Below, piece after piece: positions 1 through 8,600 of a DNA stretch of 41,032 nt (its first letter is position 1; every line of letters starts with the position of its first letter). Under the pieces are notes generated by a model. That model made no database searches. It had not been told where the DNA came from and worked only from the letters and a program-made list of their open reading frames with translations. Source of the DNA: JAVBNH01 sp031551635. Its GTDB lineage: Bacteria > Bacillota > Clostridia > Oscillospirales > Acutalibacteraceae. The position numbers and the translations under genes are program-made. The stretch covers positions 1 through 41,032 of the forward strand of contig JAVBNH010000016.1 in NCBI GenBank assembly GCA_031551635.1, written 5' to 3'.

Positions 1-85
1 TGTGTGATTTTTCATTCGCTGCTTTTTTTGTGCTGTTTTTACTTGGTTTTTTACTTTTCTGAAAATATTTTTTGCTTGGCTCCAT
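1..85 (-). CDS. Possible N-terminus of a Lys-rich protein, cut by the window edge
   Basis: An open frame starts at the ATG at 83-85 on the minus strand and is still open at base 1. The first 28 residues are strongly basic (begins MEPSKKYFQKSKKPSKN). The frame stays open upstream of the ATG back to a TAG, with no in-frame ATG or GTG there. The Shine-Dalgarno is poor, only an A/G-rich stretch. The frame lies just downstream of the terminator hairpin at 156-174 and the short leader reading frame at 197-271, so it could be the gene those elements control. Too little is visible to assign a function, and chance openness of an A-rich stretch is a real alternative. Confidence 0.35.
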   Translation of the reverse strand, partial: MEPSKKYFQKSKKPSKNSTKKAANEKSH

Positions 86-140
86 GTTTTTATCTTTTTT
101 CTTTTGGGGCAGTTTTTTTAGCTACTTTCGCAATCGGCTA

Positions 141-175
141 AATAAATATAAAAATGCCCGGGAATCACCCGGGCG
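141..175 (-). terminator. Rho-independent terminator (minus strand)
   Basis: Read on the minus strand, a perfect GCCCGGG / CCCGGGC stem (168-174 and 156-162) with a 5-base loop is followed by an ATTTTTAT-type U-rich tract. It can end transcripts from the unit starting near 297 and read-through from the lipase gene at 371-3127. Its place between a short reading frame and the next open frame also allows an attenuator. Confidence 0.7.
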
Positions 176-196
176 AAGAATCGGAAATATATAAGG

Positions 197-271
197 CTAG
201 CGGTCAGGTGCCGCCATGCCTGTTTTTCCGGCACGGGTTGTTTTTATTTCCTTGTGTCTGTTGTGCAGCAT
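197..271 (-). CDS. 24-residue leader-peptide-like reading frame
   Basis: A 24-codon frame on the minus strand runs from the ATG at 269-271 to the TAG at 197-199. The peptide is basic (begins MLHNRHKEIK, ends AAPDR). It has what a translated gene needs: a Shine-Dalgarno GGAAGG about 7 bases before the ATG and a near-consensus promoter at 304-332. A strong terminator follows 22 bases after the stop. I recognise no family. The arrangement promoter, short peptide, terminator, then a possible downstream gene suggests a leader peptide or attenuator, but this is inferred from layout alone. Confidence 0.4.
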   Translation of the reverse strand: MLHNRHKEIKTTRAGKTGMAAPDR

Positions 272-303
272 GTCGTCACCTTCCTTTCTTATTATATGCC
301 GTA

Positions 304-332
304 ATAATAGCATGAATACAGTCGCCTGTCAA
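304..332 (-). promoter_or_regulatory. Sigma-A type promoter before the leader frame
   Basis: On the minus strand TTGACA (327-332) is followed after exactly 17 bases by TATTAT (304-309), and a TGC just before the -10 gives an extended -10. Transcription would start near 297, about 25 bases before the ATG at 271. It lies just past the stop codon of the lipase gene, so it defines a separate unit. Confidence 0.6.
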
Positions 333-370
333 GAAAAATCGATATATCAGAGATTATCAGAGATTATGTC

Positions 371-3127
371 TTATATATATATTTGTTCATACATTGGAAT
401 TAGTGCGCTATTTTTATATCTGTCAAGCCATGATTGTGATGAATCAAGCAATGCAGATACTCTAAGAATTTCTCGTGCGTCAACTGCAGTTATCTCACGG
501 TCCAGGTTTGTATCAGCAGCTAAAAACTGATCCTCATCAAGTTGTTCAAGCAACGCAGATGCGCGCAAAACAGTTCGCGCATCATTCGCAACAATTCTAC
601 CATCGCCATTAATATCACCTAACATAACAAAAGTGTAATTGTCGATCAATTCCATGTCTGACTCATTAACAAGAGCAATTTCAGCACCAGTACCGATGAG
701 GCTATTATCAGATAAATCATCACCTTCAAGATTATAGATATCAACATCAGGCGTAGTAACTATTGAAAGAAAATCAGAAGCTTTTATTTCATTTGCAAAT
801 ATTATTTTATCTTCAACAATAAAACAATTATCATTTTGTTTAAAAGCAATCTTATTGTTGCCATATCCATTTTCAACTGCCGAATAGGTTTTATCTGTAT
901 TTCCATCACCATCATAATCTATTTCAAGAATTGTATCATCATTTTTGTTAGTATTTGTTTTCATAATTGTATCCTCATTGAAATACACATCATAAAATGT
1001 TCGCTCATCTACAAGATTATTATCGCTGTCAAACCATCTTATTGAATAATCCATATTACCATTCTCAGTTGCATTAAGATCGATGTTGTAATCATCCCAA
1101 TCCTCAAGACATAATATTTTTATATCATTATTCTCACCTAACATATCCAAACGCCCAAAAGATGCATTTTTTGCAAAATCATCAAATGATGATGATAGCG
1201 ATTCAGATCCTTTTTGAATAGTTGCATCTACAGGACATGCAATACGAACAACAATATATTTTTTATCTGATGGTGAATCAGATAAAACAGCTTCTTTTTT
1301 AAGGATTTTTAGAATAGTATCTACACCTTTATCACCATATGCAGTTTCTCCATGATTGGTATTATTTAATGCAATTACATGGTCGTTTACATCCGGGTTT
1401 AAAAATTCTGCCATTGTAGCTGAAGCATACGGGACAGTACCATCCCCTTTAATAGTATATTCAATATCATCTTCACTAAAAATTTCGTCGATATCAACAT
1501 TGGACCATTGAAATTTAATTGAACTTATTGTAGGTTTTCCGGTACCGATAATAAAGTATGCATCTTCAAAATCGGCTAATACACCGTAGTTTCCATTTTT
1601 AGATCCAATTGCATCCTGTATTTTTGCGCCATTGTTATAATTTTCTTCACCAATAATTTTTTTTGCAATGTCGACATATTGATCAGTAGTGAGTCTGTAA
1701 TCTCCTATACCAAAAAGCTGCCACGCATCTCTCCACATTGGAACAATATCAACATAATCTCTGGAAGGTAAGAGCTCCGCTACTGACGGAAATTCTTTTT
1801 TTGTTTTTTTTGTTAAACCACAGAATAATCCTAATCCTAAATCATACCAATCCTCTTTAACCACAGAGCTTTTATCATCATCCATTAGATCCCAATTCTG
1901 AATGATATTTATCATGCTGGGCGATCCTTCATAAGGTGTTCCACAGGTTATAACTTGATATAATTTATCTGTCGTGTACTTGCCGGCATAACAAGACGCA
2001 ACAATACCACCCATGCTATGGCACACCAAAGTGACCTTTTGAGTATTCAAGCTTTCAATAAATTCATTTAATTTTTCTGCACTTTTTACATTACTATTTC
2101 TCCAATCATATGAGAAAAAATAGACAGAACGCTTGTCTTTATATTGATCACACAATTTATTTACTAGTTTTTCATATTCATCTCTAGCACCAAATTCACG
2201 GTCGCTTTTTGCTAATTTAGTTTGATCTTCAGGCGGTTTTACAAATAAAGTATTTGTAACACTTAATCTTTTTCCCAAACCAAATAATTCTAAGTAATCA
2301 TCAGCGCTGTCCCAGCTTTCATAATCAGGAAGCCAAACAATATGATCCTCATCAAAATCAGTGTTACTGGAATACAAGTTGCTTCCCATAACGCCGGGAA
2401 GAATAATAATTGGACAATTTTTGTTTTCATCAACAATATCATCCACTATTGTTCCAAATTGAAAATCCATGTCTTTTGCGTCAATAACTTCATAATATCC
2501 TTGATTTTGAATGTCCTCTAATAATTGAACAGCAGCGTCTTTATCAGAATCATATAAATTATGAAAAAAGCCAAGTGTATATCTATCATAGTCTTTTAGC
2601 GTTGACCAAGCTGTATTATAAACAGCGGAGGCATACCCATCATATGGATATTTACGACTTTGTGAACTGTCATATGTACCGTCATTAGGTTGTCCGTCAG
2701 TCATAATAACAACTGATTTTATAGAGTTAAATCTACCGCCAGATAGCAATAAATCGCCAGCTTTTGATAATGCTGATTCCAAATTTGTTCCATATAAGTC
2801 TTCCAAAGAGTTAATAAAAGATTCAAGAACACTAATATCTGATGTAAAATTCTCTACATATGTATTGTTATCATATGCAATAATAGCGATTTGCGAGTTA
2901 CAAGTTTTATCGTTTAGTAATTTTTTACAAAAATTTATCGATGCTATTTTAGTTTGTTCCAAGGGTTCTCCATACATACTACCGGATACATCCAAAATAA
3001 GTATGACGTCTCTCAAGGTTAAAGGCGCAATTACTTTAGCATTAGAATCAAATGAATTGAATGAGATCAACCCCATAAACTCCGCAATTGTTAAAAATAA
3101 CGCAAGAACTTTTTTAGCTTTTTTCAT
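371..3127 (-). CDS. Secreted VWA / LCAT-like lipase / dockerin fusion
   Basis: The product has 918 residues. A signal peptide (MKKAKKVLALFLTIAEFMG...) is followed by a von Willebrand A domain at about 40-230, with the metal-site motif DVSGSM at about 46. An alpha/beta-hydrolase of LCAT/lipase type spans about 240-640: it opens with the strand PIIILPGVMGSNLY, has the nucleophile elbow CHSMGG (Ser371) and a likely catalytic His592 in NTNHGE. A type I dockerin at about 835-895 carries two calcium loops (DINGDGRIVANDAR and DTNLDREITAVDAR). The family roles point to a secreted esterase or lipase held to a cohesin partner. I prefer the ATG at 3127 over the one at 3145 because the AGGAG site lies inside the longer reading. 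The fusion is unusual; its substrate is unknown. Confidence 0.85.
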   Translation of the reverse strand: MKKAKKVLALFLTIAEFMGLISFNSFDSNAKVIAPLTLRDVILILDVSGSMYGEPLEQTKIASINFCKKLLNDKTCNSQIAIIAYDNNTYVENFTSDISVLESFINSLEDLYGTNLESALSKAGDLLLSGGRFNSIKSVVIMTDGQPNDGTYDSSQSRKYPYDGYASAVYNTAWSTLKDYDRYTLGFFHNLYDSDKDAAVQLLEDIQNQGYYEVIDAKDMDFQFGTIVDDIVDENKNCPIIILPGVMGSNLYSSNTDFDEDHIVWLPDYESWDSADDYLELFGLGKRLSVTNTLFVKPPEDQTKLAKSDREFGARDEYEKLVNKLCDQYKDKRSVYFFSYDWRNSNVKSAEKLNEFIESLNTQKVTLVCHSMGGIVASCYAGKYTTDKLYQVITCGTPYEGSPSMINIIQNWDLMDDDKSSVVKEDWYDLGLGLFCGLTKKTKKEFPSVAELLPSRDYVDIVPMWRDAWQLFGIGDYRLTTDQYVDIAKKIIGEENYNNGAKIQDAIGSKNGNYGVLADFEDAYFIIGTGKPTISSIKFQWSNVDIDEIFSEDDIEYTIKGDGTVPYASATMAEFLNPDVNDHVIALNNTNHGETAYGDKGVDTILKILKKEAVLSDSPSDKKYIVVRIACPVDATIQKGSESLSSSFDDFAKNASFGRLDMLGENNDIKILCLEDWDDYNIDLNATENGNMDYSIRWFDSDNNLVDERTFYDVYFNEDTIMKTNTNKNDDTILEIDYDGDGNTDKTYSAVENGYGNNKIAFKQNDNCFIVEDKIIFANEIKASDFLSIVTTPDVDIYNLEGDDLSDNSLIGTGAEIALVNESDMELIDNYTFVMLGDINGDGRIVANDARTVLRASALLEQLDEDQFLAADTNLDREITAVDAREILRVSALLDSSQSWLDRYKNSALIPMYEQIYI

Positions 3128-3253
3128 CTTCACTATTCTCCTCATTTTATTATATTAAACAAATGATAAAATCATTTATTTTCTAATGTTAATCGAATCT
3201 TTATAGTTAATTATTATTTTAATACGCAAATTTATTTATACATCTTATAATCA

Positions 3254-3281
3254 ATTATATATAATAAATATTATTTGTCAA
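3254..3281 (-). promoter_or_regulatory. Promoter of the VWA-lipase gene
   Basis: On the minus strand a perfect TTGACA (3276-3281) and a perfect TATAAT (3254-3259) are separated by 16 bases. The start would be near 3247, giving a leader of about 120 bases. That leader contains a small AAATGAT-aaa-ATCATTT hairpin. Confidence 0.6.
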
Positions 3282-3312
3282 GGATATTTATGTATAAAAC
3301 AAAATTTATTCC

Positions 3313-3341
3313 GTGACAAAAAAATAGATATGTGCTTTAAT
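3313..3341 (+). promoter_or_regulatory. Promoter of the six-hairpin glycosidase gene
   Basis: GTGACA (3313-3318), 17 bases, then TTTAAT (3336-3341) preceded by TGC (extended -10). The start would be near 3348, about 38 bases before the ATG at 3386. Divergent from the lipase promoter. Confidence 0.5.
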
Positions 3342-3385
3342 AATCTCACGAATAACTATAAAACAATAAAATCGGAGGTATAATT

Positions 3386-4885
3386 ATGTTCTTTAATAAG
3401 ATTATATCATGGCTTCTTGCGATTATTTCATTTTTATTTCCCGCGCTGGGTGAGCGGCTGAATGAAATTCCGGAAAACGAGCCGCCTTATTATTATGATT
3501 TGAACAAGCAGCCAGTCGAGCCGCTTTCCGGCGACCTTGCGTATAAAAGTTATGATTACTGGCTTGAGAACGCGGATAATTACTATGCGGCAATAAAGAA
3601 CAATCCCGATGAGGTTTTCATGTCTGCTAATTCATCCTCGTACGCGTGGAACACCTCATATGCGATAACCGCGCTTTACAAGCTCTACTGTTTTACTAAT
3701 GAAATAAAATATCTTGAGCTGCTCAGCCGGGGACTTGACATGATGTTTTCCACCCTTGCCGACAGGGACGGTGACGGTTTTCTAAATTGGGGCTGCACCG
3801 AATATTCCACCCAGGGAAAATATGAGGAGTATTGCGTTCATGCGGGTGTAGTTCTCGCAAGCATAGCCGATTATTTATGCCTAGTGAAGGGCGACACGGC
3901 TCTCGGGGAGAAAATTAATGCAAGCACGGGAAAAACCTACCGCGAGCAAGCGGATGAGCTGATAAAAATCAGTTGTGACAATATTATCGCCGCTTTTGAG
4001 TGCGACTGGTCGGAGCAATACGGCTTATACATGAACCGCTCCGGCAGCGGTAATTACAATGGCAAAACAGAACCTGCTTCCCTCCCGAACAATCAATATC
4101 TGTCAATGGCTTCCGCCATGTACGGCTTCGCGAAAATTAATCCTGAAAAAAGCGCGGAATATTTGCGAAGGGCAGACCGGATGATAGGCAATTTCAAAAG
4201 CAAGCTGAAGCTATACAGAGACGGCACAGCAAAATGGTTCTACCACAACAGTTTTTTCAAGGGCGACATAGAGGATAATATTGAAGATTTTTCGCACGCA
4301 ATGTTTGACATTAAAGCAATGACCGCCGCGTACAGCCGGGGAGACACGATTAATCTCGGGAATCTGCGCAGCATTGCCGCAACTTATGAGAAAAAAATGG
4401 CAAAAGGCACTCAGGAAGCACCTGTATTGAGTGCGAATGTTGACGGCAGCGGCGGCGCATCAGGGCATTATTTCTATCACCTGTTTGATTTGCAAAGCTT
4501 CGGAAATGTGGTATGGCAGCGCGGCGAGCGATATCTTAATTACGCGAAAGAAATAAATTCCTGCAACGCCGCATATGTCCTGCAGTATCACCCGCAAGCC
4601 CCGCAGCCTGCGAAACCGGTTGTTTTCATTGAAAACGGAGCCGGGATTAGTTCGGATTTCTCTGTTATAAACTGGTCAGCGGCACAGTACGCAGCGGATT
4701 ACTGTTTGCAAATAGCGACTGATGAGGCTTTCACAAAACGTCTTATTGACCGCCCGTATATACTTGAAAATAATGCCATTCTGACAAGTCTGCCCAAGAA
4801 TCAAACCGTTTATCTGCGAGTAATCGCCCGCAACGAAAGCGGCTGCACAGCAAGCAGTGAAACTGTTACAATCAGTACAAGTTAA
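3386..4885 (+). CDS. Six-hairpin (alpha/alpha) glycosidase-like protein with C-terminal FN3-like domain
   Basis: The product has 499 residues. An N-terminal hydrophobic stretch (about 5-20) is a signal peptide or anchor. Residues about 35-400 repeat helix pairs with aromatic and acidic inner loops, such as SSYAWNTSYAITALYKLYCF, DRDGDGFLNWG, YCVHAGVVLASIADYL and EDNIEDFSHAMFDIKAM. This is the pattern of alpha/alpha-barrel glycosidases, C5-epimerases and polysaccharide lyases. The last 85 residues look like a fibronectin type III domain (WSAAQYAADYCLQIATDEAF ... VYLRVIARNESG). The start is supported by ATCGGAGGTATAATT before the ATG. Probable role: an exported enzyme acting on a polysaccharide or oligosaccharide. 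I cannot assign a GH or PL family or pick the catalytic residue. Confidence 0.7.
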   Translation: MFFNKIISWLLAIISFLFPALGERLNEIPENEPPYYYDLNKQPVEPLSGDLAYKSYDYWLENADNYYAAIKNNPDEVFMSANSSSYAWNTSYAITALYKLYCFTNEIKYLELLSRGLDMMFSTLADRDGDGFLNWGCTEYSTQGKYEEYCVHAGVVLASIADYLCLVKGDTALGEKINASTGKTYREQADELIKISCDNIIAAFECDWSEQYGLYMNRSGSGNYNGKTEPASLPNNQYLSMASAMYGFAKINPEKSAEYLRRADRMIGNFKSKLKLYRDGTAKWFYHNSFFKGDIEDNIEDFSHAMFDIKAMTAAYSRGDTINLGNLRSIAATYEKKMAKGTQEAPVLSANVDGSGGASGHYFYHLFDLQSFGNVVWQRGERYLNYAKEINSCNAAYVLQYHPQAPQPAKPVVFIENGAGISSDFSVINWSAAQYAADYCLQIATDEAFTKRLIDRPYILENNAILTSLPKNQTVYLRVIARNESGCTASSETVTISTS

Positions 4886-5169
4886 AAACTAAGAGTGAAT
4901 GTGTTTAAATGGCACACATACAATATCAATTATAGACAATTTATTTAACAAATTTTTATTGGTGTTGCACAAAACATGATTATATCAGGAAGAAAAGAAC
5001 CGTTTCAATCACAAAAACTTGCAATAAAACTATAATATAGCTAAGATGGAAAAAATCTAAATGAATTATGTTCATGAAAAGTTGAAGACTAATGTTGAGT
5101 CCTTGATTTTAAAAAGCTCGAAATCACGAAAAATGTAAATAAAAGCTGAAATTTTTTGTAATAAGTCTA
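4886..5169. other. AT-rich intergenic stretch with no recognised feature
   Basis: No reading frame with a ribosome site, no RNA gene and no clear terminator hairpin after the glycosidase stop codon were seen. The sequence becomes strongly AT-rich here, which continues through the next three genes. Confidence 0.5.
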
Positions 5170-5198
5170 TTGACATATTCTAATGAATGATTTATAAT
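5170..5198 (+). promoter_or_regulatory. Promoter P1 of the FRG operon (perfect consensus)
   Basis: TTGACA at 5170-5175, 17 bases, TATAAT at 5193-5198. Both hexamers and the spacer match the sigma-A consensus exactly. Transcription would start near 5205 and give a leader of about 160 bases to the small gene at 5369, crossing a second promoter and an inverted repeat. Confidence 0.65.
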
Positions 5199-5212
5199 AA
5201 AATCCACAAATA

Positions 5213-5238
5213 TTGGTTATTAAAATTGGTTATTAAAA
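5213..5238. repeat. Perfect tandem 13-bp repeat between the two promoters
   Basis: TTGGTTATTAAAA occurs twice head to tail (5213-5225 and 5226-5238). It lies between P1 and P2, so it may be a protein-binding site or a slippage product. Confidence 0.7.
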
Positions 5239-5252
5239 TTTTAAAAAAAAGC

Positions 5253-5281
5253 TGGACAAAGCTAATTATTTATGCTATAAT
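5253..5281 (+). promoter_or_regulatory. Promoter P2 of the FRG operon (extended -10)
   Basis: TGGACA (5253-5258), 17 bases, TATAAT (5276-5281) preceded by TGC, an extended -10. The start would be near 5288. The spacer and -10 are covered by the inverted repeat at 5259-5287. Confidence 0.6.
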
Positions 5282-5287
5282 TAGCTT
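5259..5287. promoter_or_regulatory. Inverted repeat over the P2 spacer and -10: candidate operator
   Basis: AAGCTAATTA (5259-5268) and TAATTAGCTT (5278-5287) are perfect 10-base arms around a 9-base loop. Covering the -10 box is the usual position for a repressor site. No U-tract follows, so a terminator is unlikely. Confidence 0.5.
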
Positions 5288-5368
5288 GCGAAATGTTCTA
5301 TTTTCATGCCCAATTTGTTCTTATTTTTGTTATTATAGCATATATTATTTTGGAGAGGAGGATGTGTG

Positions 5369-5518
5369 TTGAGAAAATTAAACCAACGCGAAAGCTTTCA
5401 AAAAGCGATCATGCCTTCTCTAAGAGCCGAGGATTTGCGTGCTTTTATTGAACCCACTACCGACGCAATTAAAGGATTAAGGGAGTTAGAAAGAAAAAAA
5501 AACGTCATTAATAAATAG
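5369..5518 (+). CDS. 49-residue small protein, first gene of the FRG operon
   Basis: A short frame begins at TTG 5369, seven bases after a strong AGGAGG (5356-5361); a GTG three bases earlier is the alternative start. The product is charged and mostly helical in appearance (contains FQKAIMPSLRAEDLRAF and ends RELERKKNVINK), without membrane segment or cysteine. It ends 89 bases before the large gene at 5608. The best ribosome site of the locus precedes it, which argues that it is really translated. I recognise no family. An accessory or antitoxin-like partner of the two large proteins is possible, on position alone. Confidence 0.55.
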   Translation: MRKLNQRESFQKAIMPSLRAEDLRAFIEPTTDAIKGLRELERKKNVINK

Positions 5519-5607
5519 CTGTTTTATATCAATAACCATTATTTGGCTGATGATATAGAATTGGCTATTTTTTTGTTGCCAAAATAATGGTGTGAGGAAT
5601 TGTATAC

Positions 5608-8600
5608 ATGGAAATATATAAATTGCAATTGTCGAGAACCGATAATGTTGCCGAAGTTCAAAATAGTAATAATTCAATACAGAAAGATAATTTAAATACT
5701 TTTTGCATGTTTGACTATTTTGATTTCATGACGGTAATTAAGCCCAAAAGTTATGATATTAATAAACTGCTGGAAAATAATAATAATGGAGAAGAAAAAA
5801 GTCATAATTCGGCTAAGCAAGATATTTATTTATATAAAAGTGAAAATACAGAAAGAAAAGAAAAAAGTTCTAAAATTCTTGATGGTGACAATAAAAATCC
5901 TTACATATTAATGATTCAAATATCCTTATCAGAATATTTTTATAGATATATAAAATCGGAAGAGATAGAAACTGGATTAAACAAACTTGAGAATAAAATA
6001 AAAAGCATCATAAAAGAGATTGATAATGATTGTAAATGTGATGTTTTGAAGTTACTTAGCGCTGGAGATATAATTGTTATTGTCAGAAGCAGCAATGTTA
6101 ATAAATTTCATTTAATAGTTGATGCAATAGCAAAAATCCATATTAAGGCGAAACAAAAAAAAGAAAATCATTTAATAAAAGAAAAAATGCTTTTGTTTAT
6201 AACTTATTCAGTTATTGGTGTCGAAAAAAAACACTTTAAATTTAATAAGGATGATTATAAACAAGAAATTGCTGCTGATTCAAAAATAGTCTTAAGAATG
6301 GCTTTTTCTGATAAATTAAAAAAATCACAAGAAATCACAAATAAAATTTATGAGCTTTTCTGCGAACCACTTCCTTATAGAACCACTGGTTTTTATGATA
6401 TTTCTATAAGGTTAGAACCGGAAGATTTCTTTAAAGTATTTCCTGAAATCATTAAATATAAAACCAAAAATTGTAGATATTCAAAAAAAATCAAAATTAG
6501 TGATAAAACGTATGATAAAATAGAATTTCTTAAAGACTTAATTAAATATGGTTACTTTTATTCAATTAATGAGCGTATCTTGGCAAAAAATTCCTATAAT
6601 GATATTTTTAAAAATGACACTTCGTTTGAATTTAGTATAGATGGTCGTGATTTGATTTTAGAAAGCTGTCTTTTTGAAAACGCGCAAAAAAGAATAGTAA
6701 ACCTATGTGAAAATGTGATACTGCTTACAAAAGAATTCGAAAAATCAAAATTATTAACAGAAAATCAACAACTAAAAAGTAATCAAAAAGAAATTCAAAG
6801 GATTATTGTGCAAATAAATGCCAGCATTCATAGCCAAAATAATTTATATTTTAATTCTGTTATAGCAATTGAGTTATTGGAAGTGCTTTATGCTTCTACA
6901 AAACGATATAAAACACTTTTTGATAATAATGAGATAACACTTTTTGAATTACTTGAAAGCATTAATATGGGAATTAGTAAGGTTGGTAAATTTATCAATC
7001 AAATGTATATTCTAAATTACAATAATTATGAAACACCCACATATACAATGAACTTAGCATCATCCGTTGAAAAAATAACTGTTGCCTATGGAGAATTATT
7101 ACGCTCACAAGGAAAAAAATTTATGGATTATGTTTCCGGTGAAGATAAAGATTATTCGTATAATATTCTTGTCCCTTTTGTGTTACCGGACAACGAAGCC
7201 CTATTCCCTTCGTTATACCCAATTTTTAACGATATAAAAAATGCAGAGAAAACTAATGCTGATGTCGACAGAAAAAGACTACTAAATGTCATAAGCCCCA
7301 GCTATGAATTATTGACAAAACCGAATGATTTAATCCCATTATTTTTGCATGAAATCGGGCATTTTGTACCTTTTTTAAACAGACAAGCGCGCAATAATGT
7401 CTTTACAAAATTTGAATTATATTTCCTATGTAAAGCATTGGTTTCGGATTTAACTAATTTTTACGTTGTAAATGATTTGAGTAAAGAATTAAATGCTTTT
7501 ATTAGAAAATCTTTTTATTATGTAATTTTAAATATTATTGGTAATGAAAATACTATATTTGCAAAATTTTCTTCTAACTTAGAATTTGCCTTGAGCTGTT
7601 GTTTCGAAAAAAGAAGTTCTGATAATTTGAACGAAATAGTAAAAATTTTACAGCAATGTTATGACTATTTAAATTTGCATTATGGCAATAGCACAAATCA
7701 TTATGAAAATTTAACTAATAAAATTAATGAGTGTATTACAAGTATTAATTGTATAAATACAAAAATTGAAAATATTCCTTTGATCAAATTATATGATGAG
7801 AATTTTGATTCATGTCTTAAAGAATTTTTTAAAAAGTTTAAAGAAATAGCTTTAGAATTAGAAAAAATTTATGAAGGTATTTTAAAAGATTTATTTGAAG
7901 AAGCAAAAAATGGAGCCTTAGGTTTTTTAAATAATATTGATATTACTTTAGATGAAAATTCAATATTTGATACTATAAATTCTAACGAGAAATTCAATGA
8001 GCTGGAAAGTGCTTTATTAAATAAAAAAGCATCACTTGACAGAAAAGAAAGTGAAAAATTAGATATTTTTATTAACACCAAATTTAGTTATATAAAAAAT
8101 TTTTATTTTACAGCACTTGATATACTTTCTACTTTTGCTCCTTACGGTCAAACATATTCTAATACGGATGATAATAACATTATTTATTATACCTCAATAC
8201 AAAATAAAATACAAAAACATATATATTGTGAATGCTATAATGGTTTATGTAATTATAAAATTAATTCACAGTATACTAAAATAAAACCTACATATTATAA
8301 TCTGTTAAATGAACTAGGGTTAATTGATCCTAAAATAAAAAAATACAATGGGTTTAAACGCTTTAGTAAAAAAGTTGATGAATTAATGAATAGGAATACC
8401 TTAAAAAATATCTTTACAAATCGTTTTGAAATAATTGAAAACTTGTTCAGAGAAAGCATTGCGGATATTATAATGATTAAATGTTATAATATGACATTAG
8501 CAGAATATGAAACATTATGTAATAATTATTTTACTATTGACCCTTATAACACCTTTTACGAAAACCAATATAACGATAGAAAATTTATTGTTACAACTTT

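Noticed and set aside
216..530. 104-codon plus-strand frame at the left end
   Set aside because: It is antisense to the dockerin end of the lipase gene and to the leader unit, with no ribosome site.
5187..5372. 61-codon plus-strand frame in the FRG operon leader
   Set aside because: It begins inside promoter P1's -10 region, has no ribosome site and overlaps the strong site of the 49-codon gene.
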